From Acidobacteriota bacterium (lineage in GTDB: Bacteria > Acidobacteriota > Holophagae > Acanthopleuribacterales > Acanthopleuribacteraceae), in contig JASJCB010000164.1 in NCBI GenBank assembly GCA_030066195.1, positions 1 to 40,274 of the forward strand: a stretch of DNA of 40,274 nt, given 5' to 3'. Made by a program: the position numbers and the translations under genes. The notes beneath the pieces were generated by a model, which saw nothing but the letters and a program-made list of their open reading frames with translations, made no database searches and was not told where the DNA came from. Positions 17,781 to 25,536 of this stretch are shown here, in pieces; the stretch's first letter is position 1, and each line of letters begins with the position of its first letter.

Positions 17781-19902
17781 GCAATACATCATCATGGATC
17801 AACTGGCTCCTGACGTCGCGTTGCAACTGTTGGCGGAAGCCTGCACACAAGGTATGGCCTCCTGGCTGCAAGGCATGACCATTGATGCGGTTCAAAGCGC
17901 CTTCGGCAACACGGCCTCGCTGGTCATCCCGGAAAGTGTCGACACCCGTTTGGTCCCTGATGCCAAAGAGCACCGGCATCACCTGGATCGGCTCGCGAAC
18001 CGGTATCGCGAACTGACCGGCGGGGAGCCGCGCCGGGGACCCGAGGCGGGGGGGATGGACCCTGCCTCCGGCCTGGTTTGGTTGATCCTCAACAGCGAGG
18101 CGGGCGACGAGGATTTCGAAACCGTGGCCCGGGGCGAGTTCCTTTTAGTTGTGCGCGACATGTCGACGGAGGAGGTTGCCGAACTATTCGAGGACCTTCG
18201 CTTCCACGCCACTCACACTCGTGTCGCCGGCGGCGAATACGCGGGCGGTACGGCCTATATCTTCCACATGCGCGACGATGCCGAGCGGCTGTCGTCCTTG
18301 CAAAGCCTGATCGCGGGCGACCGTGTGCCGTCGGCCCGGCTCTTGACCTGCCGCCGGGTCAACGAACTGGCCCTTTTCCTGCCGCCGGATTGTCACGCCG
18401 GGGAAACCGCCTTGGATGCCTTCTGCCGCATCCTCCTGGCCATGCCGCAACTGTTACAGGTTACGGGCGACATAGTCAATCAGGGCCTGTTTACCGCAAT
18501 CGACCCCCAATTGGATCAGGACGGGGCGGTCAGCGGTTACGAAATTCTTTACCTCGGTCGCCTGGCTTTTCAGAGTCAATCGCTTCTGGCCCCAGAGGCG
18601 CCGGACACCACCCGCGTTCATTTCCGCACCATGGTGAACAGCGATGCCGCGCTGAGCAACCTTCGGTCCGCGTTGGGCAGGGTGCAACCGCGTATCGGCT
18701 ACAGCTTGGAATTACGACGAACCCGCTTCGAGGAAGCCGCCGAGATCGAGCGAACCCGTCTTTTGGAACGCCAGGCAGAGTTGGACTACCGCATTGCCTA
18801 CCTGGACAGCATTTCCATGCCACGCCCCAAGCTATTGCGTTTCAGTCAGCAGCAATTACCGGCCCTGGCCGATGTGGTGCGCGGCTTCCCGATGAAAGTT
18901 CTGCGCGAAGGTTATCCGCTGTACGGTTTCCAAAGTCATCCCAATGTAACCGGTGGCGAACCGAAGGCAGAGGCGGGCGCCGGCTATCACTATATAATGG
19001 TAGAGCCGGAAGACACCGTCTTCAACGAAATGGACCCGCTGCCTCTGTGGGAGCACCTGGAGGGCGGCGCCATGCGTTTTCAGTTGGACCCCTTCTGGGC
19101 GCGTTATTATCACGGCCAGGGCAATGAATGCCTGATTTTTGTGCCGGAAGGCTGCGCCTTGTTCCCCACCATGCACGGCTGGGACGTGGAAAGCATGGAC
19201 ACCTATATGCGCGAAACTATGGACAGCTGGTTCGCGGGTCGCGGCGAGACGGTGGCCGTCCCTGAAAAACCCATCTACATCTTCGACGGCGCCCCCGAAG
19301 CGGGTGCGCCCATTCACATTACAGTATTGGACCGCAAGGCGCTGGCTCCGCTACGTGCTCGGTTGGGTTGGATCAACGATCACTTGAGCGTGGCAGACGC
19401 TATGGGCCTTGAGAAATTCGTGCGCGAGATGGCGTCAGACGTTACCAGAAGCCGTATGATTCGCGGTTTGAAGGCGGACGCTCAACTGGCGCGAATCAAG
19501 TTCGACGAGCTGTTGCAGGAGACAAACCAACACGTGGCGGAACGCCTGGACGAACTGACCTCGGTCATCACGGAGGAGTTCAATCACCTGGTAGCGGAGA
19601 CGCACCAGACCACGGTCAAGATCAAGGAATACCATGACTACCTGGAACAACTGACGGTGCTGAAGGAAGAAACGCGGGAAACCGCGGAACGCGGCCGGGA
19701 ACTGTTGGATGAAACGGAAGACCAGCGCCAGGAGGTAGCCCGATACCTGATACGCCTGGAAGAGCAGGTGGAACGTGAACTGAGCCACGCCTACAAGGTG
19801 CGTCGGGCCATGATCGGCAAGGTGGCCCGAACCATACGTGAACTGGGCACCACGCATCAGGAACTGAAAGAGCAACTGAAGCAAGCGATAGGGATGAAAT
19901 AA
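17773..19902 (+). CDS. Unknown protein with long C-terminal coiled coil
   Basis: This protein of 709 residues is of no family that I recognise. Residues 1 to about 550 are mixed alpha/beta without catalytic motifs; a distinctive central part includes LDPFWARYYHGQGNECLIFV and PTMHGWDVESMDTYMRETMD. Residues about 560-705 form a charged heptad-like coiled coil (ITEEFNHLVAETHQTTVKIK, then LKEETRETAERGRELLDETE). Start is GTG at 17773: AAGGAG lies 7 bases ahead and the gene overlaps the previous stop by 8 bases. The coiled coil suggests oligomerisation or a tether, possibly to the small membrane protein encoded immediately after it (1-base gap). Its place in the RavA/vWA operon makes a role as substrate, stalk or scaffold of that machine plausible (inference). 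Confidence 0.75.
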   Translation: MAEQYIIMDQLAPDVALQLLAEACTQGMASWLQGMTIDAVQSAFGNTASLVIPESVDTRLVPDAKEHRHHLDRLANRYRELTGGEPRRGPEAGGMDPASGLVWLILNSEAGDEDFETVARGEFLLVVRDMSTEEVAELFEDLRFHATHTRVAGGEYAGGTAYIFHMRDDAERLSSLQSLIAGDRVPSARLLTCRRVNELALFLPPDCHAGETALDAFCRILLAMPQLLQVTGDIVNQGLFTAIDPQLDQDGAVSGYEILYLGRLAFQSQSLLAPEAPDTTRVHFRTMVNSDAALSNLRSALGRVQPRIGYSLELRRTRFEEAAEIERTRLLERQAELDYRIAYLDSISMPRPKLLRFSQQQLPALADVVRGFPMKVLREGYPLYGFQSHPNVTGGEPKAEAGAGYHYIMVEPEDTVFNEMDPLPLWEHLEGGAMRFQLDPFWARYYHGQGNECLIFVPEGCALFPTMHGWDVESMDTYMRETMDSWFAGRGETVAVPEKPIYIFDGAPEAGAPIHITVLDRKALAPLRARLGWINDHLSVADAMGLEKFVREMASDVTRSRMIRGLKADAQLARIKFDELLQETNQHVAERLDELTSVITEEFNHLVAETHQTTVKIKEYHDYLEQLTVLKEETRETAERGRELLDETEDQRQEVARYLIRLEEQVERELSHAYKVRRAMIGKVARTIRELGTTHQELKEQLKQAIGMK

Positions 19903-19903
19903 G

Positions 19904-20314
19904 ATGAGTATGATCGACAAACTACGCGAGCCCTATCGCCGCCAAAGCAAGGAGTTGATCGGCGCTCGGGAAGAAGCCGGCGCGGAGCGAGACGATCTTG
20001 CTATTGAAAGAGCCGCCTGGCCGGAACTCCAAAAGACCTGCGAACGCGATCTCTTCCCCACCTTCGAAAACTGGAACAGCGGGCTGAAGAAGCGCATCAA
20101 ACCACTTAAGTTCCGAGAGCTGAGAAAAAAAGCCAAAAGCATGCGCGGCCTCCTACGTATCACCTGGTTCGACGGCAAATCGTTCAAAACCCGCTCGTTA
20201 AACTGGCTGATCCGCATCGCATTGGTGCTGATCCTGTTGATCAAACTGGCCCTGGTCCTCGGCCTGATCTGGCTGGTCGTCAAGTTCTCGGACCTGCTGG
20301 GCCGATTGTTTTAA
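19904..20314 (+). CDS. Small C-tail-anchored membrane protein of the vWA/RavA operon
   Basis: The 136 residues divide into a charged, helical N-terminal part (residues 1-95, with RRQSKELIGAREEAGAERDD) and one long hydrophobic stretch near residues 102-128 (IRIALVLILLIKLALVLGLI), followed by a short tail. This is a tail-anchored or single-pass membrane protein. It follows the coiled-coil gene by one base; only a weak ribosome site (GGGATG) is visible, so coupled translation is likely. A second Met two codons on could also serve as start. It is the last gene of the six-gene block; the following gene begins 86 bases later with its own ribosome site. The family is unknown to me. It may anchor the cytoplasmic partners to the membrane that also holds the vWA protein (inference). 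Confidence 0.75.
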   Translation: MSMIDKLREPYRRQSKELIGAREEAGAERDDLAIERAAWPELQKTCERDLFPTFENWNSGLKKRIKPLKFRELRKKAKSMRGLLRITWFDGKSFKTRSLNWLIRIALVLILLIKLALVLGLIWLVVKFSDLLGRLF

Positions 20315-20400
20315 GGCCGTATGATCGTAAGGAAAACAGAATCCCTGGCAAGCTGGGAAGACTAAGCGCTAAAATAGGAACCAACTATCGGGAGGCAGTC

Positions 20401-20979
20401 ATGAGCACTTCGCCCAAGAACTTGTTATCTGAATCAGAATACTTGCATAGGGAACGTCAGTCTGAAGTCAAACATGAGTTCTATAACGGCGAGATTTTTG
20501 CCATGACCGGCGCGAGCGCTCGGCACAACATCATCACCGGAAATGTTTTTTCTTTTCTGCGCAACAGCTTAAGGGGCGGGCCCTGCCGTCCGTTTACCGG
20601 TGACATGCGATTGAAGGTGCTTGACAACGGCCTCTATACCTATCCCGATATTATGATTGTGTGCCGGCAGCCGGAGTTTACCGGCGACCAACCCGATACC
20701 GTTACCAATCCGTCGGTCATTATGGAAACCCTGTCCGCTTCCACGGAGGCTTATGATCGAGGCAAGAAGTTCGCGCACTATCGACTCATCCCAAGTTTGG
20801 AAGCCTACCTGTTGATCAGTCAAGAGGAACGAAAGATCGAGATGTTCACCCGAGAGAAGGACAGATGGGCTTTTTTGGAAACTATCGGGGAAAACGCCTC
20901 CCTGACCATTCCGCCGCTGTCACTAAAGCTCCCTCTCGATGAGGTCTACGAAGGATTGGAGTGGCTTGGCGAGGAATAA
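20401..20979 (+). CDS. Uma2 family (DUF820) PD-(D/E)XK nuclease-like protein
   Basis: The protein of 192 residues matches the Uma2/DUF820 family, predicted restriction-endonuclease-fold nucleases of unknown target found in many copies in cyanobacteria and other large genomes. Visible family marks: the N-terminal SESEYLHRERQSEVKHEFYN GEI segment, the catalytic D83 in TYPDIMI and E109 in VIMETLS, and the helix EAYDRGKKFAHYRLIPSLEA YLLI. Length is typical. GGGAGGCAG precedes the ATG by about 5 bases. It is 86 bases after the vWA/RavA operon and could be read through from it, but nothing in the sequence shows that the two are linked in function. No antitoxin or partner methylase is adjacent. Confidence 0.88.
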   Translation: MSTSPKNLLSESEYLHRERQSEVKHEFYNGEIFAMTGASARHNIITGNVFSFLRNSLRGGPCRPFTGDMRLKVLDNGLYTYPDIMIVCRQPEFTGDQPDTVTNPSVIMETLSASTEAYDRGKKFAHYRLIPSLEAYLLISQEERKIEMFTREKDRWAFLETIGENASLTIPPLSLKLPLDEVYEGLEWLGEE

Positions 20980-21010
20980 AGCAAAAGGAACTCAGTAGCG
21001 GCCGGGCACA

Positions 21011-21044
21011 CAAAGAAAAAGGCTCGGCATGTGGATGCCGAGCC
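21011..21044 (-). terminator. Intrinsic terminator of the subtilase gene
   Basis: GGCTCGGCAT (21021-21030) and ATGCCGAGCC (21035-21044) form a perfect 10-bp stem with a 4-base loop. On the minus strand the hairpin is followed by TTTTTCTTTG, giving a strong terminator 24 bases past the subtilase stop. It could also slow plus-strand transcripts from the Uma2 gene. Confidence 0.9.
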
Positions 21045-21067
21045 CAAGGGTGTATGTTGCAAAGTGC

Positions 21068-23167
21068 TTAACGCGGTTTTACCCAACGGTTGATGGCCGT
21101 GGGCCGGTCGGTTGAAATGGCACTGGAACGCACGTCTTCCCAGATCAGGAAGTCCTCCCAGATCAAGAAGTCCTCCCAGATGAGAAAGTCTTCCCAGATC
21201 AGGAAGTCGCCCCACAGGTACTGGTCTTCCCAGATCAGGAAGTCCTCCCAAATGAGGAAGTCCTCCCAGATCAAGAAGTCCTCCCAGATGAGGAAGTCTT
21301 CCCAGGCCGTATAGTCGCCCCAGATCGCGCCGTCCACCGCGGTGTAGGTGCCGTCCCATTCGAAGCCTTCCAGGCCGCGAATGTAGAATTCACCGTCTTT
21401 GTTGATGGAAACCGGTCCGCCGAAGTGCTGGTCGCCGGTCAGATCGTTGACGATATACTTCGTGGAATCGAAGCACTCGCTGCGGGCGTTGGAAACGGCC
21501 CGATGGACATTGATCATGCCGGTGCCCTGTTGGAAGATGCTGTAGGCCAGAGTATCATCCGACAGCGCACCCACCCGGGTTGAACTGGTCAGACGGCATT
21601 TCACCTCGTCAGGCGTGAGTGAAGGATCGGCTTCCAGCATCAGGGCGACGGCGCCCGCAACCAGTGCCGAGGCTTGAGAAGTGCCCGATACTTCATAGTA
21701 GGGATAGGTTTTGTAGTACTGACTGTACTTTTGGGCAATCATGGACTGTTCACCCATCAGGCCCAGTAGATGACCGCCGGGTGCAACCAGTTCCGGCTTG
21801 AGGAAGCCCTCATGAGTAGGACCGGAAGAGGAGAACGAGGGCAGGTAGTCGTCACTGGGATCATCCGGTGTAAAGTTATCGGTCATGGCGCCCACGGTGA
21901 TCACATAGGGCAGGTTGCCGGGAACGCCCACGGTCATGGGTTCGGGACCGGTGTTACCGGCCGAGGTCACCACCACGATGCCCGCCTGCCAAACCTTCAT
22001 GACGGCCTGGTTGACGGGATCGTCCCAGTAGTAGGAGCGGGGTTTTGCACTGAAGGACAGGTTTAAAACGCGAATATTGAAACGATCCTTGTTTCTGACC
22101 ACGTAATCCAGGCCTCGCAGAACGTCGAGATAAGTGCCCTCGCCGTTTTCGAATGCCTTCACGGAAACCAGGTCGGCACCAGGCGCAATGCCGTTATAGC
22201 CGATCCCGTTGGCAAAGTCTTGTCGGGCCGACAGCGCCACGCTTTGCAGGTGAGTGCCGTGACCCTGGTTGTCATCGCTGTAGCCGGATTCCTCCAAGTC
22301 TTCATTGACCGCATCGGCAATGGCGTCGTAAGCAGCCAGGGTACGCCATTCACCCTCAGAGTTGTAATGGAGGTCCACCGCGGCGCTGTTCAAACCGGAG
22401 TCGATGAAGGCAACGGTAACACCGGCGCCGGTAATGCCTTCGCTATGCAGGCGGGCCGCGCCGATCTGTGAGGGATAGTAAGTTTCCAAAACCGTATCCG
22501 GGTCTTCCAGAAGTAGAACCGGCCAGGAGACCGCGAAACCCTTGTTGAAATTAAGGCCCATCTGATAGTCGGCCTCACGGGTTTTCGCCTTCTTTTGGAA
22601 TTCCAAAGTCAATGTCTTGGTAGCGCCGGATTTCAGGGTCCGGTCCGATTTATTGCCCTTCCAGCCGCTGTCGATCAACGCTTTGGAAGGGTTCAGGTTT
22701 TTGGTATAGATTTTTTCTCCATCCAAAAGGACGCGCTTCAGTTTACCGTTGGCCGCGGGCCATTCGATCAGCAGGCTGTCGATAGAAACCTTCTTGTCGC
22801 CGAAATTGGTGATGGTCCACTCGACGCTTTTGCTGTCGATGTCCAGTTCGTCGTCGCCGCGAACACCGGCGACAATGCTGCTGGATTTAAGCGTGTGGTC
22901 CTCATGGAGAATAAGGCCTTTTGTATGGGAAAGCTCCAGGAACTGATCGGGGGTCAATTCGGCCCCTACTGAATCGATGATGCCGAGGCGATGTGTAACA
23001 AGGCCGCTGGCTTTATGAACGGCCTCAGCGGCCAATTCCGTTGATGCTGCTTGTAGGATGTAAGGTTGGGTAGTGGGTGGAGGTAAGTCCGATTTTGGGG
23101 AGAGGTCCCACAGGATACCGGTTGCAACGATACCCAGGGCCAGGATAATCCAGGCTGCTTGCTTCAA
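21068..23167 (-). CDS. Exported S8 subtilase with C-terminal FLIWED repeats
   Basis: This predicted serine protease has 699 residues. The N-terminus (MKQAAWIILALGIVATGILW) is a signal peptide or anchor. Residues about 30-235 are a prodomain-like region; the subtilisin domain runs from about 240 to 570 with an intact triad D256 (AFIDSGLN), H303 (GHGTHLQS) and S497 (GTSQASALVAG), plus the oxyanion-hole segment in VVVTSAGNTGP. After a linker the protein ends in an array of six-residue units (residues about 614-678, eleven units with core W-[E/G]-D, eight of them exactly FLIWED), then a short basic tail. Comparable WGD/WGN repeats close some subtilases from acidobacteria and relatives. The gene stands alone, with its own terminator and a long upstream region. 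Confidence 0.92.
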   Translation of the reverse strand: MKQAAWIILALGIVATGILWDLSPKSDLPPPTTQPYILQAASTELAAEAVHKASGLVTHRLGIIDSVGAELTPDQFLELSHTKGLILHEDHTLKSSSIVAGVRGDDELDIDSKSVEWTITNFGDKKVSIDSLLIEWPAANGKLKRVLLDGEKIYTKNLNPSKALIDSGWKGNKSDRTLKSGATKTLTLEFQKKAKTREADYQMGLNFNKGFAVSWPVLLLEDPDTVLETYYPSQIGAARLHSEGITGAGVTVAFIDSGLNSAAVDLHYNSEGEWRTLAAYDAIADAVNEDLEESGYSDDNQGHGTHLQSVALSARQDFANGIGYNGIAPGADLVSVKAFENGEGTYLDVLRGLDYVVRNKDRFNIRVLNLSFSAKPRSYYWDDPVNQAVMKVWQAGIVVVTSAGNTGPEPMTVGVPGNLPYVITVGAMTDNFTPDDPSDDYLPSFSSSGPTHEGFLKPELVAPGGHLLGLMGEQSMIAQKYSQYYKTYPYYEVSGTSQASALVAGAVALMLEADPSLTPDEVKCRLTSSTRVGALSDDTLAYSIFQQGTGMINVHRAVSNARSECFDSTKYIVNDLTGDQHFGGPVSINKDGEFYIRGLEGFEWDGTYTAVDGAIWGDYTAWEDFLIWEDFLIWEDFLIWEDFLIWEDQYLWGDFLIWEDFLIWEDFLIWEDFLIWEDVRSSAISTDRPTAINRWVKPR
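21134..21328 (-). repeat. 18-bp coding tandem repeats (FLIWED array)
   Basis: About eleven consecutive 18-bp units inside the subtilase gene encode AIWGD, YTAWED, four FLIWED, QYLWGD and four FLIWED. On the plus strand they read as AAGTC(C/T)TCCCAGAT(C/G)A(A/G)G variants. Synonymous differences between units show that they are not all fresh duplications, while the amino-acid pattern is kept, which points to selection on the protein. Confidence 0.92.
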
Positions 23168-23686
23168 TGGTTAGCTCCTTGCGACTGTTGTGGTGCAATT
23201 TATTTTGCATAGATTATTTATAATCAGTAGATGCATACATAGATGTAATTAATTTTAAAACCCCGTATTGCATTCATGCAACGGAAATTGCATGCATGCC
23301 GGTTTTTACAATGTAAGAATAGTCGAAATAGTGATCCTAATCAACAAATAATCACCATATATCCGAAGACTGACTAAACTTCCCTCGTAAACGGTACCAC
23401 AAAGATAACCGTGGGCAACCGGCTCTTATTCCCTTTGAAGAAAAGAGCTAACGGTGTATAGGCCTACCATCCCAAGCCCGTGGACGCCTGGTTTTTCCCT
23501 TTGGGATGCCGCTTTTCGCCAAATAAATTTGCTTGCATAAACAAATATGGCATGCGGCACATAGACCTCTTGATCCTTATCGTTTCCAGCTCCTCGTCAC
23601 TTTAGAAGATTTTGAAAAATTTACTGAACCTAGCCGGACATCAAAAAAACACAGGCTTGGGAAATCCCGGAACTGAAGTATGCTTG
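23168..23686. other. AT-rich intergenic region upstream of the subtilase
   Basis: These 519 bases lie between the divergent upstream ends/tails of the subtilase gene (start at 23167) and the small unknown gene (stop at 23687), both on the minus strand. They are clearly more AT-rich than the flanks. They contain the paired TTGCATNCATGC motifs near 23268-23300 and no gene that I can support. Confidence 0.6.
23268..23300. promoter_or_regulatory. Paired palindromic motifs, candidate operator
   Basis: TTGCATTCATGCAA (23268-23281) is an inverted repeat with 6-base arms, and TTGCATGCATGCC begins exactly 20 bases further on (23288). Two similar half-palindromes spaced by two helical turns, about 100 bases upstream of the subtilase start, look like a binding site for a dimeric regulator. 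The regulator is unknown. Confidence 0.45.
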
Positions 23687-24007
23687 CTAGACCCAATTTT
23701 GGCTGACGGGACGTTCAACAACCTTCAGGCCCTCCGGATTGAATTCGCGGGTGACCATTTCATAGACGTTGTTGGGAATCATGCGCGAGCCGTAAAAACT
23801 GAGCACATAGTAGTCCATATGCCAATCCCAGAGCATTCGGCCCCTGAGGACCCGATCGAATTCATTGCCGTAATCGGGCAGACCGATCTCGTAGAACCAG
23901 GTGACATGATCCATATGACGGTTGGCCTCGGTGAGGGTGAGGGCGTAGAACCGACCCATGTAATAGGCCCACAGGCCCCCTTTCGGTGTATTTTCTTCAC
24001 TGCTCAT
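23687..24007 (-). CDS. Small protein of unknown function next to rhomboid
   Basis: The 106 residues are rich in aromatic residues and Met (GGLWAYYMGRFYALTLTEAN, MLWDWHMDYYVLSFYGSRMI). I recognise no domain; there is no signal peptide or membrane helix. GGGAGAG precedes the ATG at 24007 by about 6 bases. The gene begins 18 bases after the rhomboid stop codon on the same strand, so the two are probably co-transcribed. It could be a soluble partner of the protease, but only position supports this. Confidence 0.7.
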   Translation of the reverse strand: MSSEENTPKGGLWAYYMGRFYALTLTEANRHMDHVTWFYEIGLPDYGNEFDRVLRGRMLWDWHMDYYVLSFYGSRMIPNNVYEMVTREFNPEGLKVVERPVSQNWV

Positions 24008-24025
24008 GGGATCTCTCCCTCATTG

Positions 24026-24775
24026 TCACCGGTAACCCCGCCGGTACATTTGATCGCGAAAATGATCATCATCATCTTCGTCTACGCGTGCATAGGAGTC
24101 TTGGTACACATCGTCCACCTCGTCCGGATCAATGCGAACATCTACTTCGTCCTCATCCTCCGACTCGTCACGAGGTGGAGGGTCCACTCGGCGGTAGCGG
24201 ACGGCCAGCAGGCACCCGACTATAGCGCCGCAAAGATGGCCTTCCCAGGAAATGCCCGGATGAATGGGGAACACGCCCCAAATAGCGCCGCCGTAAAGAA
24301 AGGCCACGATCAGCATTACGCCCACGGAAGCCCGGTCACGACGCAGGATGCCGGAAAGAAACAAAAAAGCAGTCAGACTATAGATCAAGCCGCTGGCGCC
24401 GATGTGATAGGCCGGTCGCGCAATGATCCAAACCATGACACCACCCCATAATACCGAATGTAGGATCACTCGCCAGGCAACCTTTTCGTAAAATTGGAAC
24501 AAGGCCATGGTCAATACAAAGACGCCGAACGAATTGGCGTACAGATGTCCGAAGTCCTTATGCAGGAAAGGCATGGTGACAATACCGTACAAATGTTTCC
24601 AATCCCGCGGAAACATCCCGAAGTGGGTGAACGAGGCATCCCACCAGGTCTCCGCCATTTTGACGGTCCAGATAGCCAAAAGCATAAGGCAGACTATGAT
24701 TATGTGGCCTCTAAGGCGCCCATGCTGTTCTTCAAGTGGTGCTTCGCGGTGGTAGGCGTACAGTCCCCTTTCCAT
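24026..24775 (-). CDS. Rhomboid family intramembrane serine protease
   Basis: About 249 residues with six membrane helices. The catalytic dyad is visible: S128 in HIGASGLIYSL (G-x-S-G) and H180 in WEGHLCGAIVG; the oxyanion-side HxxxN pattern appears in HLYANSFGVF. Rhomboids cut membrane proteins within or near their transmembrane helix. The C-terminal tail is strongly acidic (RDESEDEDEVDVRIDPDEVD) and cytoplasmic. The start is uncertain: an in-frame GTG at 24856 would add 27 residues, and neither start has a good ribosome site; I prefer the ATG at 24775 because the protein then begins just before the first helix. It is not of the short rhombosortase type, and no GlyGly-CTERM substrate is nearby. 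The small unknown gene downstream is probably in the same operon. Confidence 0.88.
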   Translation of the reverse strand: MERGLYAYHREAPLEEQHGRLRGHIIIVCLMLLAIWTVKMAETWWDASFTHFGMFPRDWKHLYGIVTMPFLHKDFGHLYANSFGVFVLTMALFQFYEKVAWRVILHSVLWGGVMVWIIARPAYHIGASGLIYSLTAFLFLSGILRRDRASVGVMLIVAFLYGGAIWGVFPIHPGISWEGHLCGAIVGCLLAVRYRRVDPPPRDESEDEDEVDVRIDPDEVDDVYQDSYARVDEDDDDHFRDQMYRRGYR

Positions 24776-24918
24776 GCTTATCAGTTTGCCCGGAGCCGGG
24801 CCGGCGCGCAAGCATTTCCTTTGCCAAAAGTAAAAAAGGCAATACCTTGACAACACCGCGCATGGCGGAGACGACGATCAGGGGGTCGAGTAAACGGTTC
24901 GTGAAATATAGTTTATAA

Positions 24919-25314
24919 TTATCGGGCTACATACATTTTCCTCAATGGACGGTTATCCATCAGCGAGCGCACGTCACGCAACAGGCGGAAACAGGAGATG
25001 GGTTTGGCGTAGGTTTGATCCGCGCCCAGTGCGCGTGCGGTTTCCAGAAGAACCTTGCGGCGAGCGCTGATGGCAATCACCTTGGGTCTTTCCGCACCGT
25101 CTTCCATTTCCCGTAATTCCCGCATCAGGTTGATGCCGTCCATGACAGGCATGGCCATGTCGGTAATGATCAGTCGCGGCGGACAATGATGAATATGATC
25201 CAAGGCCTGACGACCGTTCTGCGCGGAGTGAACATCATAACCGGCGCACTGCAATATTTCAGTCAATGATTCGCGTCCGTCCGCATCGTCTTCTACGATC
25301 AATATAGAACACAT
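24919..25314 (-). CDS. Single-domain response regulator
   Basis: The 131 residues are one complete receiver domain with a short tail and no output domain. The acidic pair lies in LIVEDDADG, phospho-acceptor D52 in LIITDMAMPVMDG, the Thr/Ser switch position in VIAISAR and K104 in YAKPIS. The start at 25314 is chosen over an upstream in-frame start at 25362 because GGGAGG is correctly spaced and the receiver begins at MCSILIVEDD. Stand-alone receivers relay phosphoryl groups or act by protein contact, as CheY does. No histidine kinase is adjacent; the large kinase at 31265-37123 is a possible donor (inference). Confidence 0.88.
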   Translation of the reverse strand: MCSILIVEDDADGRESLTEILQCAGYDVHSAQNGRQALDHIHHCPPRLIITDMAMPVMDGINLMRELREMEDGAERPKVIAISARRKVLLETARALGADQTYAKPISCFRLLRDVRSLMDNRPLRKMYVAR

Positions 25315-25463
25315 TTGGAACCTCCCAACTGATTTGAAATGAGGGGAGTTGGGACTTTTCATCCTGAGTGTCTTGTCGGAAGGAGAAATTCTATGGATTA
25401 TTAAAAATTGCCGGAAACCAGCGAAGTCTTGCTATCAGCGGTTTTAGCAACAGAAACGAACGT

Positions 25464-25510
25464 ACCGTTTTTTAAAAATAAAAATGCGGGTCTCCCAAGG
25501 AAACCCGCAT
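25464..25510 (-). terminator. Intrinsic terminator of the glutamate dehydrogenase gene
   Basis: ATGCGGGT (25484-25491) pairs with ACCCGCAT (25503-25510) around an 11-base loop. On the minus strand the hairpin is followed by TTTTTATTTTTAAAAAA. It lies 26 bases past the dehydrogenase stop. Confidence 0.88.
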
Positions 25511-25536
25511 CGTTATGAGAAAGATGGTATTTGAGA

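Noticed and set aside
23612..24451. Plus-strand 279-codon open frame
   Set aside because: Antisense to the small unknown gene and rhomboid, whose catalytic motifs and ribosome sites support the minus strand.
24026..24775. Rhombosortase acting on the DUF11 protein
   Set aside because: The protease is a standard rhomboid, and the DUF11 tail is of IPTL type rather than GlyGly-CTERM.
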